Assembly: GCA_018064695.1 (NCBI GenBank)
Contig: JAGHUU010000039.1
Location: forward strand, 1 to 14,460
Direction of reading: 5' to 3'
Length of the DNA stretch: 14,460 nucleotides
Source: Candidatus Blautia equi
GTDB lineage: Bacteria; Bacillota; Clostridia; Lachnospirales; Lachnospiraceae
A model generated the notes under the pieces. It was not told where the DNA came from. It saw nothing but the letters and a program-made list of their open reading frames with translations, and searched no databases. A program made the position numbers and the translations under genes. Below, in pieces: positions 1 to 7,088 of this stretch (the stretch's first letter is position 1; each line of letters begins with the position of its first letter).

Positions 1-16
1 TGTCTTCATTTTTTGA

Positions 17-1741
17 TCACTGCTGCTCAGCTTTCTGCATTTCCTTCTGCTGTTTTTCTTCCTCCAGGCGGTTTGCCTCCTCCTCAAAGATGCGGTAAGC
101 CACCTTTCCCACCAGCGTTCTTGGGAGCTCACTGCGAAATTCGATCTCCCTCGGCAGGGCATAGCGGGCGATATGATCCCGAAGCTGGTTCATGATCCGC
201 TCTTTGCAGGCATCATCACCTGTAACGCCGTCCCGCAAAACAATGTAGGCTTTGACTCTCTGGATGCGTCTTGGATCCTTCACACCTATGACGCAGCTAT
301 ATGCCACCTCCGGACAGCTGTCGATGACATTCTCGATCTGTCCCGGGTAAACATTGTAGCCGTTTGTGATGAGCATACGTTTGATTCTCTGTTTATAGTA
401 AATATAGCCGTCTGCATCCTTATATCCCAGGTCGCCGGTATACAGCCAGGTACGGCCGTCCGCCAGAACACGAAGGGTGTTGGCGTTCTCCTCCGGACTG
501 TTGAGGTAGCCAAGCATCAGGCTTGGGCCGGTGAGGATGATCTCGCCCTCTTCTCCGTCCGGCACCTCCTCATCGGTGCCCGGTTTTACAATGCAGTAGT
601 CCGTATCCGGGAATGGCAGGCCAATGCTGCCTTCTCTATAGGTATCCACAGGGGTCAGGCAGCTGGCAGTCACACACTCGGTGAGGCCATAGCCTTCTCT
701 TACCTGAATTGGAGCGTTATGATCCTTCAGGAACTGATCCACCTTCTTTTTCAGCTCTATGGAGAGGGAATCCCCGCCGCAGAACATTCCCATCAGAAAA
801 TCCAGATTCACGCCGTCCAGCTCTTTGATATGAAGCAGTGCCTCAAAAATAGTAGGCACGCCTGCGATGAAGTTCGGTTTTTTCTTCTTCAGGGCATGGG
901 CATAGGATTCATTGGTGAAGGTTGGCATAAGGATGCAGGACACGCCGTGCACCAGAACCGCATGAAGGTTGATTCCAAGGCCAAAGCCGTGGAAGCATGG
1001 CATGCAGCTTAAGATCTTAAGTCCGGTGTGGAACTCCACGCCTATGGCCTCTTTGGCCTGCAGCGCCAGGGCGTTGAAGTTCAGGTCTGTGAGGCAGATG
1101 CCCTTTGGCAGACCGCTGGTACCGCCGCTGTATAAGATGACGGAGGTACGTTTTGTATCAAAATCATGGGGCGGCAGAGGGATCACAGGATCTCCCAGTT
1201 TGATAAACCTTTTCCACACCATGGCATGGTCGGTATTTGGAAATTTCAGGAATTCCTTACCCTTTTTGGCAATATAAACGGCCTTCATCACAGGATTCAG
1301 CTCATCCTGCATGCGGGTCACAATGATCTGCACCGGGTGATCCACCTCAGCGAGGGCTGCCTCCACCTTCTCGTAAAACATATCCGGCACCACGATCATC
1401 TTGCTTTTGGATACGTTCAGGTAAAAGCTGATCTCCTTCTGGGCGGAAAGGGGGTGGATCATATTTGCGATGGCGCTGATGCGGTTCAGGCCGTAAAAGC
1501 AGTCCAGCACCTGGGGGATATTGGGCATGCATAATGTAACTGCATCTCCCTTTCCGATTCCCATGGCCTGAAAAGCCCTTGCTGTCCGCTCAATTCTCTT
1601 TAAAAATGTCTCGTAGATGGTTTTTGTTCCGTAGAACTCGTACGCCATCTCCTTTGGGTATTGCTTTGCGATGCGCTCGATCATCTGGAACATGGTGAGT
1701 TCCGGATAGTCCAGATGCCTGTGCTGAACATAAGCTGCCAT
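17..1741 (-). CDS. AMP-forming acyl-CoA synthetase / ligase family protein
   Basis: Adenylate-forming ligase of 574 residues that probably activates a carboxylic acid, such as a fatty acid, with ATP and CoA in the cytoplasm. The phosphate-binding loop YSGGTSGLPKG is at 204-214, the YGLTE motif at 351-355 and YTGDLG at 434-439. The C-terminal catalytic lysine lies in the TLVGK context (Lys546), so both the large AMP-binding domain and the small mobile domain look complete. The last 20 residues are a Glu/Lys/Gln-rich tail. I chose the ATG at 1741 because GAGGAAG lies about 8 bases upstream. An in-frame TTG at 1762 would add 7 residues but has no ribosome binding site. It follows the HAD gene by 48 bases and may share its transcript. 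The family assignment is firm; the substrate (long-chain fatty acid or other) cannot be told from sequence. Confidence 0.9.
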   Translation of the reverse strand: MAAYVQHRHLDYPELTMFQMIERIAKQYPKEMAYEFYGTKTIYETFLKRIERTARAFQAMGIGKGDAVTLCMPNIPQVLDCFYGLNRISAIANMIHPLSAQKEISFYLNVSKSKMIVVPDMFYEKVEAALAEVDHPVQIIVTRMQDELNPVMKAVYIAKKGKEFLKFPNTDHAMVWKRFIKLGDPVIPLPPHDFDTKRTSVILYSGGTSGLPKGICLTDLNFNALALQAKEAIGVEFHTGLKILSCMPCFHGFGLGINLHAVLVHGVSCILMPTFTNESYAHALKKKKPNFIAGVPTIFEALLHIKELDGVNLDFLMGMFCGGDSLSIELKKKVDQFLKDHNAPIQVREGYGLTECVTASCLTPVDTYREGSIGLPFPDTDYCIVKPGTDEEVPDGEEGEIILTGPSLMLGYLNSPEENANTLRVLADGRTWLYTGDLGYKDADGYIYYKQRIKRMLITNGYNVYPGQIENVIDSCPEVAYSCVIGVKDPRRIQRVKAYIVLRDGVTGDDACKERIMNQLRDHIARYALPREIEFRSELPRTLVGKVAYRIFEEEANRLEEEKQQKEMQKAEQQ

Positions 1742-1789
1742 TTTTCTTCTTCCTCTGTTCAATAATTTTATGGATTGCTATGATTCCTG

Positions 1790-2494
1790 TCAGAAAAGCA
1801 CCGGTCCTAACAGCTCCTGCACTTCGCGGAGACTGTGGATCTCGTAATCCAGCATCAGGCCGGAGTTGTTGATCTTGCATTTTGGATTGTACCAGCAGGT
1901 CTGGATGCCGGCATCTGCGCCGCCCTTCATATCGCTGGTGAGGGAATCGCCAATGATGAGGATCTCATCCTTTGTGCACTCCGGAACTGCTGCAAATACT
2001 GCGTCAAAGAAGCCCTGCATAGGCTTTTCCACGCCGATCTCATCGGAGATGAAGGCGCCGTCCAGCACTTCACTTAAGCCGGAGTTTTTCAGCTTCTTTG
2101 TCTGCGCCAGCAGGGTTCCGTTGGAGGCTGCAAACTGTTTATATCTGCCTTTATAGCCCCATACCAGTTCCTTTGCGTAAGGCTCAAAAACGATGGTATC
2201 GCCAAGGCTCAGCTGGTATGCGTCATTGAAGGCTTCCACAACAGAGGTGTCTCTGCCGTATTTTTCAAAAAATTCCATAAATCTGCCCACAAGGACCTGA
2301 TCTTTGCTGAGCTCTCCGCGCTCCAGCTTCTGCCAGTATTTGATATTGATCTCAGCGTAGTCCTCCAGCATCTCATCGGTGCACTCACCAAGGCCGAACT
2401 TTTCAAAGCACATGCGAATGCCCGCTCTCTCGGATGCGGTGAAGTTTAAAAGTGTATTGTCGATATCCCAGAGGATGACTTTAAAATTTCTCAT
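1790..2494 (-). CDS. HAD-superfamily hydrolase, YjjG-like phosphatase
   Basis: Haloacid-dehalogenase phosphatase of 234 residues, cytoplasmic, probably acting on a small phosphorylated metabolite; family member YjjG is a nucleotidase. Motif I is DIDNT, with nucleophile Asp10 and acid/base Asp12. Motif II is the serine of ASNGT at about 124, motif III is Lys157 in GVEKP, and motif IV is GDSLTSD with Asp183 and Asp188. A helical cap domain fits residues 15-95, as in class I HADs. The ATG is supported by AGGAG 5 bases upstream. The gene lies 68 bases after the GNAT gene and 48 before the acyl-CoA synthetase, all in one direction, so co-transcription is plausible. All four catalytic motifs are present; the substrate is unknown. 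Confidence 0.88.
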   Translation of the reverse strand: MRNFKVILWDIDNTLLNFTASERAGIRMCFEKFGLGECTDEMLEDYAEINIKYWQKLERGELSKDQVLVGRFMEFFEKYGRDTSVVEAFNDAYQLSLGDTIVFEPYAKELVWGYKGRYKQFAASNGTLLAQTKKLKNSGLSEVLDGAFISDEIGVEKPMQGFFDAVFAAVPECTKDEILIIGDSLTSDMKGGADAGIQTCWYNPKCKINNSGLMLDYEIHSLREVQELLGPVLF

Positions 2495-2562
2495 ATTTTC
2501 TCCTGTCTCTCATTTTTACTGCCAGACTGCAGCGCTCATCTTTTTTTCTCCTAAAAAAGCTC

Positions 2563-3174
2563 CTATCGTTCTTCCCTCTGCAGCCTTCCACTGCTGCACT
2601 CGTCTTCGATCTCTTTAAAAGAGCGGATGTCTGCCGGCCGGTCCACATGCTCTCCGATCATTTTTTCCATCCAGATCATGTCGTACCATTTGTCAAATTT
2701 CCAGGCACATTTGTGGAAGGTTCCCACCAAAGCATAGCCAAGGTGCTCATGAAAATACATGCTGTCGTTGGTGAGGTGCTCCTCCTCGTTCTCCGTATAG
2801 GCAATGCAGGCGTTGACATTGGTGATGCCCATTTTTCCAAGGGCTTCCTCCAGCCTGTCGTAGAGGAGTCTGCCGATTCCTCTGCCATGGCACTCCCTGT
2901 CCACATAGATGGAGGTCTCCACGGACCAGTCATAGGCCTTTCGCCCTTTAAATTCCGATGCATAGGCATAGCCCAGAATGCGATCGCCCTCCACAGCTAC
3001 GTAGTACGGGTAACGCTCCAGAGTATGGCGGATGCGGGCTTTGAAGGATTCCAGCGTGGGGATCACATACTCAAAGGTGATGGCCGTATCCAGAATGTAC
3101 GGAATATAAATGTTCAGGATCTGCTCCGCGTCTGCCACAGAGGCCGTGCGGATCTGAATGCTTGCTGTTTCCAT
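2563..3174 (-). CDS. GNAT N-acetyltransferase, phosphinothricin acetyltransferase-like
   Basis: Acetyl-CoA-dependent N-acetyltransferase of 203 residues. The N-terminus (IRTASVADAEQILNIY) and the stretch around TFEY at 33-36 resemble phosphinothricin/methionine-sulfoximine acetyltransferases. The acetyl-CoA pyrophosphate loop is the HGRGIGRLL segment near 96-104. The conserved late portion, FHEHLGYALVGTFHKCAWKF, is near 141-160. Family members usually end soon after the WMEK-type strand; this protein carries a charged tail of about 30 residues after it. The ATG at 3174 has an AGGAG 12 bases upstream, a rather long spacing, and I saw no better start. An operator-like inverted repeat and a weak promoter lie just upstream. 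Substrate and any resistance role are inference only. Confidence 0.85.
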   Translation of the reverse strand: METASIQIRTASVADAEQILNIYIPYILDTAITFEYVIPTLESFKARIRHTLERYPYYVAVEGDRILGYAYASEFKGRKAYDWSVETSIYVDRECHGRGIGRLLYDRLEEALGKMGITNVNACIAYTENEEEHLTNDSMYFHEHLGYALVGTFHKCAWKFDKWYDMIWMEKMIGEHVDRPADIRSFKEIEDECSSGRLQREER

Positions 3175-3195
3175 AGTGCAGCTGTACTCCTAAAT

Positions 3196-3201
3196 ATTGT
3201 A
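3196..3201 (-). promoter_or_regulatory. Weak candidate promoter (-10) for the GNAT gene
   Basis: A TACAAT hexamer reads on the minus strand 22 bases before the GNAT start. The best -35 is AAGACA at 3221-3226, separated by 19 bases, which is longer than the usual 17. It would give a leader of roughly 15 bases containing the AGGAG. Only the -10 is convincing. Confidence 0.35.
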
Positions 3202-3212
3202 ATACCATTTTC

Positions 3213-3238
3213 TACAGTTCTGTCTTATCCGAACTGTA
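3213..3238. promoter_or_regulatory. Operator-like inverted repeat upstream of the GNAT gene
   Basis: Perfect 8-base arms TACAGTTC (3213-3220) and GAACTGTA (3231-3238) are separated by 10 bases, so equivalent positions in the two arms are 18 bases apart. The repeat covers the expected -35 region of the candidate GNAT promoter, the position of a repressor or activator site. The symmetry is seen directly; a regulatory role is inferred. Confidence 0.4.
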
Positions 3239-3270
3239 TCGTGAAGCGAAACTTTAAATATGCCTGCGAA

Positions 3271-3315
3271 GTTACTGTTTGCCGGCCTGCGGTGAACAGC
3301 AACACGTTTTTTTTT
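3271..3315 (+). terminator. Terminator-like hairpin on the plus strand
   Basis: The segment 3271-3284 pairs with 3290-3303 around a 5-base loop: 13 of 14 positions pair, two of them G-T wobbles, with one A-C mismatch. It is followed by ACG and nine T residues (3307-3315) on the plus strand. On the minus strand the stem is poorer and no T-tract follows, so it fits a plus-strand intrinsic terminator. No plus-strand gene lies upstream. The T-tract overlaps the TAA stop of the 85-residue minus-strand gene. Confidence 0.45.
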
Positions 3316-3571
3316 ATGCATCAAAGTCCACATGGTAGACCTTCTCTCCCACATGGATGTCCAGGGTGCGAAGATCGATGTCGTCGTCCATGATCTCAAT
3401 GACGCCCTGATAAAATACGGTCTCGCTCTTGTTGATCATATAGATGTAGGTGCCGTTGTCCTTATCGTCGATCTCGTCGTTCACTTCGTCATAAAATTCT
3501 CTTCCGTCAATGTGGCCCGGATAGCCGGAGTTTTTGATCTTCTCCTCGATCAGTGCGTAAAATTCTTCCAT
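3314..3571 (-). CDS. Small acidic protein of unknown function
   Basis: An 85-residue soluble protein with no signal peptide or membrane segment. It is rich in Asp and Glu, with a run EIDDKDNGTYIYM near 33-45 and MDDDIDLRTLDIHVGEKVYHVD near the end. The alternating pattern of the second half suggests a small alpha/beta fold. The ATG at 3571 has AGAGGA about 7 bases upstream. It starts 14 bases after the stop of the manganese-exporter gene, so translation in the same operon is very likely. I recall similar small proteins annotated as hypothetical in Lachnospiraceae but assign no function. The acidic character next to a metal exporter invites a metal-related role, which is inference only. Confidence 0.75.
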   Translation of the reverse strand: MEEFYALIEEKIKNSGYPGHIDGREFYDEVNDEIDDKDNGTYIYMINKSETVFYQGVIEIMDDDIDLRTLDIHVGEKVYHVDFDA

Positions 3572-3585
3572 TTTCTATTCCTCTC

Positions 3586-4173
3586 TCAGCCAATGATTCC
3601 GCTTATAAATATCTCAAGGCCGATCGCCAGAAGGATGATTCCTCCCAGGATAGAGGCCTTATTTGCCAGTTTCGTACCAAATTTCTTTCCGATCATGAGA
3701 CCGCCTATGCAGATAAAGAAGGTCACCACACCGATGATCAGCGCTTCTAAAAGTGCTTCCGCAAAGTTATATTCCGCGATGGTGAAGCCTACGGACAGGG
3801 CATCAATAGAAGTGGCGATTCCCTGCACGATCAGCTCCTTAAAAGATACCGCCGGCGGCTCCTCCCCGCCGTCCGCATTTCTGATGCCTTCGATCAGCAT
3901 CTTTCCGCCGATATATCCCAGCAGGATCAGGGCGATCCATGGGATAAACTTCTGGAAGGATTCAAACATAGCGGCAATGGTATGAATACAGATCCAGCCA
4001 ATGAGGGGCATACCGATCTGAAAACCGGCAAACACGCCTGCTATAAGGCTCATTCTGTTCTTTTTCATTTTAGGTTCCGCAAGGCCGTTGGCCATGGATA
4101 CGGAAAAGGCGTCCATGGCAAGTCCTATGCCAAAGCCCACCGCATTGATGAGAAACAGTGCATTGATATTCAT
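3586..4173 (-). CDS. mntP: MntP-type manganese efflux pump
   Basis: Integral membrane protein of 195 residues, probably with six transmembrane helices, of the MntP family (formerly DUF204), which exports Mn2+ from the cytoplasm. The internal duplication typical of the family is visible: AMDAFSVS at 19-26 in the first half and TSIDALSVG at 121-129 in the second. These carry the conserved membrane aspartates Asp21 and Asp124. A hydrophilic loop (RNADGGEEPP) at 98-107 links the halves. The start ATG overlaps the TGA of the PAP2 gene in an ATGA arrangement, with AAAGGAG 6 bases upstream, so the two are translationally coupled. I saw no yybP-ykoY manganese riboswitch just upstream, as expected for an internal operon gene. 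The substrate is inferred from the family. Confidence 0.87.
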   Translation of the reverse strand: MNINALFLINAVGFGIGLAMDAFSVSMANGLAEPKMKKNRMSLIAGVFAGFQIGMPLIGWICIHTIAAMFESFQKFIPWIALILLGYIGGKMLIEGIRNADGGEEPPAVSFKELIVQGIATSIDALSVGFTIAEYNFAEALLEALIIGVVTFFICIGGLMIGKKFGTKLANKASILGGIILLAIGLEIFISGIIG

Positions 4174-4724
4174 TTCTTTCTCCTTTCAGCCGTCCTTTTC
4201 GCATGACGTTTTTTCTCCCAGCGCTTCTGTAAGCGGGCTGCTGCCCAGCCGGAGGAAACGCCAAGGGCAGCTCCTCCCAGAATATCGGTTGGGTAATGCA
4301 CGTAAAAATACATTCTGGAAAATCCCGTGGAGCAGGCCATGAGTGCGGCCGGTATCCACATTTTTGTCTTACTGAAAAACAGGGCCGCTGCCGTGGCAAA
4401 GGTGGCGCCTGTGTGTCCCGATGGGAAGGAGGCATCCTTCAGCTTTGGGATCAGCAGTTCAATTTTTTCCCGGATGTCATAGGGCCGGGTTCTTCCCACA
4501 GACGGTTTTAATACCAGATTGCAGAGCAGCGCCTCGATGATAAGGCCCAGACCCATGGTCACGCCCTCTTTTCTGGTCTTTTTATTTGCTCCCATGATGA
4601 GGGTCCAGATACTGAGGAAGATTCCTTTTTCACCGAAATTCGTAGCCAGTTTCATCATGCGGGTCCATCTTTTGCTGTGAAATTTGCGCTCAATAAAGTC
4701 CAGTACCCGAAATTCCCAGTTCAC
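4170..4724 (-). CDS. PAP2-family membrane phosphatase
   Basis: Membrane-bound PAP2 (type 2 phosphatidic acid phosphatase) protein of 184 residues. It probably dephosphorylates a lipid such as undecaprenyl pyrophosphate or phosphatidylglycerol phosphate on the outer face of the membrane. All three signature motifs are present: Lys73-x6-Arg80-Pro81, Pro-Ser-Gly-His at 101-104, and Ser136-Arg137 followed by His143 and Asp147. The C-terminus is a basic Lys/Arg tail. I chose GTG at 4724 (NWEFRVLDFIE, the usual family N-terminus) because GGGAG lies 8 bases upstream. An upstream in-frame ATG at 4793 would add 23 residues with a poor ribosome binding site. The stop overlaps the mntP start by 4 bases. 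The 96 bases before it, after the transglutaminase gene, hold an imperfect 24-base palindrome. Confidence 0.88.
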   Translation of the reverse strand: MNWEFRVLDFIERKFHSKRWTRMMKLATNFGEKGIFLSIWTLIMGANKKTRKEGVTMGLGLIIEALLCNLVLKPSVGRTRPYDIREKIELLIPKLKDASFPSGHTGATFATAAALFFSKTKMWIPAALMACSTGFSRMYFYVHYPTDILGGAALGVSSGWAAARLQKRWEKKRHAKRTAERRKK

Positions 4725-4820
4725 CTTCGATGTCTCCCTTCGGTTTAACAGTAAAATGGACAGTACCGCAGCCAGATCCGGCAGCGGTGCCATCCATCTC
4801 CATTTAATTTCTTTTCTTAT

Positions 4821-5741
4821 TTAATAATATGTGCGGTAATCAAACTCTCTCTCGATCGTATATTTAACAGGATATTTCTTAAGTCCAAAGCAGACAAAGG
4901 TTCCGGTATAGGCAGTTTCCGGATCATAGAATTTGCCGTCAATGGTCAGCCAGGTATGATCTACATACCAGCCGTTCTTTCCGATGACTCTTCCTCTTAA
5001 AATTTTGGAATTCCAGCCCAGCACATCTGCCACTGCTGCAAAGGCTGTGTTAAATCCGCTGCAGGTTCCTTTTTTCAGAACCAGGAACTGGTAAGCCAGC
5101 TGATGCTGCCAGCCTTTTACCCCGATATTGGTAGGATCGTATTTGGATGAGTATTTGACATGATCGCGGCTGCTGAGGAAATTAAAAGCTGCTCTGAGCT
5201 TCTGTTCTCTTGTCCAGCTGTCCTTAGTGATCTCCTTTAAAAGCTTCAGTGCTTCGATCTTGGAACGAACGGTATAATTGTTCTTTACAGCCGCTCCATT
5301 GTTTCCCAGGGTGACATTCAGATAGGTTCTGTTTCTGAACAGCGCACCGTTGGTTCTGAAATATCCGTAGTACAGGTTATTGTTAAAGAGGATCCATCCG
5401 GTGTTGATGGTTCCGTTGGGATTAACAATATAATAGTAGGAGCCGTATTTCATCATGCGCTCCTTTTCTGGGCGCTGCAGTACGCCCTCTGCGTCAAAGA
5501 AATAGTACCTGCCGTCGATCTTCTGCGGACCTGTTACGGCTCTTCCGTCACTTCCAAAATAGTATTTCTGGCTGAGAGAAACCTTCCACTGGTTTTTCAG
5601 CATCTTGTAGTCGATAAAATAATATTTTCCGGTTGGATCCTTCACCATTCCGTATTCTCTCGGTGTCACAGCCCATGTGCTGGTACTTCCGAGGATCACC
5701 AGAAACATTGCGATCAGCAATGGTATCCATCTCTTCTTCAT
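4821..5741 (-). CDS. Secreted transglutaminase-like protein with aromatic cell-wall-binding-type repeats
   Basis: Protein of 306 residues with a signal peptide (1-24, Lys/Arg start, hydrophobic core, STWA then VTP). Residues 25-135 contain aromatic/glycine units such as KYYFGSDGRAV and GRYYFFDAEG, resembling choline- or glucan-binding (CW_binding) repeats. A C-terminal transglutaminase-like domain has a plausible catalytic triad: Cys227 in KKGTCSGF, His262 in DHTW and Asp273 in FYDPE. The protein ends in aromatic residues (DYRTYY). The ATG at 5741 has GAGG 8 bases upstream; an in-frame ATG at 5789 has none and sits close to the promoter. A paralog at 11360-12667 shares both ends but has more repeats. 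It is probably exported and bound to the envelope. Whether it cross-links or cleaves peptides is unknown, since this fold includes both transglutaminases and peptidases. Confidence 0.85.
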   Translation of the reverse strand: MKKRWIPLLIAMFLVILGSTSTWAVTPREYGMVKDPTGKYYFIDYKMLKNQWKVSLSQKYYFGSDGRAVTGPQKIDGRYYFFDAEGVLQRPEKERMMKYGSYYYIVNPNGTINTGWILFNNNLYYGYFRTNGALFRNRTYLNVTLGNNGAAVKNNYTVRSKIEALKLLKEITKDSWTREQKLRAAFNFLSSRDHVKYSSKYDPTNIGVKGWQHQLAYQFLVLKKGTCSGFNTAFAAVADVLGWNSKILRGRVIGKNGWYVDHTWLTIDGKFYDPETAYTGTFVCFGLKKYPVKYTIEREFDYRTYY

Positions 5742-5799
5742 TCTTTTTTCCTCTTTTGTATCTGATCCTGATTTTTCTGATAAACCCATAATATTCCAT

Positions 5800-5828
5800 A
5801 GTATAACAGACTATTTTTCTGTTTTCAA
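5800..5828 (-). promoter_or_regulatory. Sigma-A promoter of the transglutaminase-like gene
   Basis: On the minus strand TTGAAA (5828-5823) is followed after exactly 17 bases by TATACT (5805-5800), preceded by TGT (extended -10). The -35 box overlaps the stop codon of apbE at 5825-5827. Transcription would start near 5793, leaving a leader of about 50 bases before the ATG at 5741. Confidence 0.75.
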
Positions 5829-6865
5829 TCGGTTCCTGCTTTGAAGCTATAGTTTTGCTTCATAAGTTCAAACCGGGATTGCATGCCGGGGGTCATGGAG
5901 ATCGTGTAGTCCTCCCCCACAAGGAGAAGCTCTGCTCCATAGCTCTCTGCCAGTGGAAAGGCTTTTTCCTCCCCAAGCACAAAGCAGGCGGTGGAGAGGG
6001 CATCTGCGGTGAGTCCGTTGTCACATATTACAGTTACGGACATCAGCCCGCTTCTTGCCGGTGCTCCGGTGGCCGGATCCATGATGTGATGGTAGCGCAC
6101 CCCGTCCTCCTCAAAATATTTCTCGTAATCTCCGGAGGTGGAGAGGAATTCATCTGCGCCCAGTGCCACAACGCCCAGATATTCACTGCTGTCCTTATCC
6201 CTTGGGTCGGTGATGGCCACCTTCCACGGGCTTCCATCCGGCTTGTTTCCGTAGGTCATCATGCTGCTGGCACCAAGGTTGATGAGGGCCGCTGTGACCT
6301 CCGGCTGGTCTTTTAAATAAGACATCACCAGGTCGCTTCCAATACCTTTTCCTTCTGCGCCCAGGTTCAGTGTCGTACCTGCTTCAAGGGTTACTCCCGT
6401 ATCTTCTATAGAAACCTTTTCATAGCCGACATGGGTCAGCGCATCATTGATCTCCTCCTGCGCCGGAATATGCGGGTTCTCCCCGTCAATATCCCACAGG
6501 GAGATGACCTGCCCCATGGTAGGGTCCAGTGCCCCCTCTGAACGCTCTGATATTTCCAGTATCTGCTCAAGCCAGCCGCTCACCAGCGGTGAGGTCTCCA
6601 CCAGGGAACCGCTTCCGGCGTTGATGCGCCCGATCTCTGTATCCCCGGCAGTCCAGGAGAGGTACTTCTGATCCAGAGAGGTTAAGATAGCCAGAATTTC
6701 CGATGTGATATCTTCGCCCTCACTGTAGATCGTTTCTGTCACAATGGTGTTCATGGCAAATCCCATATTTGTATATTTCACCGGCTCCGCCTGCACGGAA
6801 ACTGTGCCTGTAAAAAGCATTCCCGCCAGGGCCAGCGCTGCCGTTCTTTTCTTCTGATCTGTCAA
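5825..6865 (-). CDS. apbE: FAD:protein FMN transferase (ApbE family)
   Basis: ApbE/Ftp-family enzyme that transfers FMN from FAD to a threonine of a target protein outside the cytoplasmic membrane, using Mg2+. A signal peptide spans 1-26 (KKR, hydrophobic stretch, SVQA) and there is no lipobox cysteine. Visible family motifs are GALDPTMGQVISLW at 111-124, GAEGKG at 169-174, SGDYE at 244-248, HHIMDPATG at 259-267, and TADALSTA at 286-293 with the metal-binding Asp288 and Thr292 region. I chose TTG at 6865 because AAGAAGTGA, close to the full anti-Shine-Dalgarno match, lies 7 bases upstream. An in-frame ATG at 6931 would add 22 residues but lies upstream of the extended -10 promoter. No Rnf/Nqr or FMN-binding target gene lies in the window. 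Confidence 0.88.
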   Translation of the reverse strand: MTDQKKRTAALALAGMLFTGTVSVQAEPVKYTNMGFAMNTIVTETIYSEGEDITSEILAILTSLDQKYLSWTAGDTEIGRINAGSGSLVETSPLVSGWLEQILEISERSEGALDPTMGQVISLWDIDGENPHIPAQEEINDALTHVGYEKVSIEDTGVTLEAGTTLNLGAEGKGIGSDLVMSYLKDQPEVTAALINLGASSMMTYGNKPDGSPWKVAITDPRDKDSSEYLGVVALGADEFLSTSGDYEKYFEEDGVRYHHIMDPATGAPARSGLMSVTVICDNGLTADALSTACFVLGEEKAFPLAESYGAELLLVGEDYTISMTPGMQSRFELMKQNYSFKAGTD

Positions 6866-6913
6866 TTTCGTCTCACTTCTTTCAGATAATATCTTATTTT
6901 TCACCTGCTTTTC

Positions 6914-6922
6914 AGTATAACA
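6914..6922 (-). promoter_or_regulatory. Extended -10 promoter of apbE
   Basis: On the minus strand TGTTATACT forms a TGn-extended -10 box. The -35 region (GTGATT at 17 bases) is weak, as is usual for extended -10 promoters. A start near 6907 would put the TTG at 6865 about 40 bases downstream and exclude the ATG at 6931. Confidence 0.5.
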
Positions 6923-6977
6923 TAAATCCATCCGGAAATCACCTGACAGAATAAAGACCGCCTCCGGGGGCCATTTT

Positions 6978-6991
6978 ACTGATATATCAGT
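6978..6991. repeat. 14-base perfect palindrome between apbE and uxuA
   Basis: ACTGATATATCAGT is a perfect palindrome in the 329-base divergent intergenic region. It lies about 71-84 bases upstream of the apbE start site and about 100 bases upstream of the uxuA -35. The size and symmetry suit a dimeric regulator site, but no copy elsewhere in the window supports this. Confidence 0.35.
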
Positions 6992-7032
6992 TTTCCGCCC
7001 TTTTTCCCACGATGCCCTGAAATCTGGGAAAT

Positions 7033-7066
7033 ATGCTAGAACGAAAAAAAGAAATGCTACTAGAAA
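7033..7066. repeat. Tandem direct repeats upstream of the uxuA promoter
   Basis: ATGCTA occurs at 7033-7038 and 7054-7059, exactly 21 bases (two helical turns) apart, and CTAGAA follows or overlaps each copy (7036-7041 and 7060-7065). A nearby GAACGAAAA (7039-7047) recurs inside the promoter at 7098-7106. The position, 23-56 bases upstream of the -35, would suit an activator. A role is speculative in this A-rich tract. Confidence 0.3.
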
Positions 7067-7088
7067 CCAAAAAACTGCACAAATGAAC

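Noticed and set aside
1..16. Start of a further minus-strand gene (ATG at 9-7, reading MKT)
   Set aside because: Only three codons are visible and no ribosome binding site precedes the ATG.
173..1012. Long plus-strand open frame opposite the acyl-CoA synthetase
   Set aside because: It mirrors a well-supported minus-strand gene, has no family motif and no ribosome binding site, so it is an antisense shadow.
4765..4788. Imperfect 24-base palindrome as a terminator after the short transglutaminase-like gene
   Set aside because: On the minus strand the stem has internal mismatches and is followed by only a weak TCCATTTT stretch, so I do not call it a terminator.
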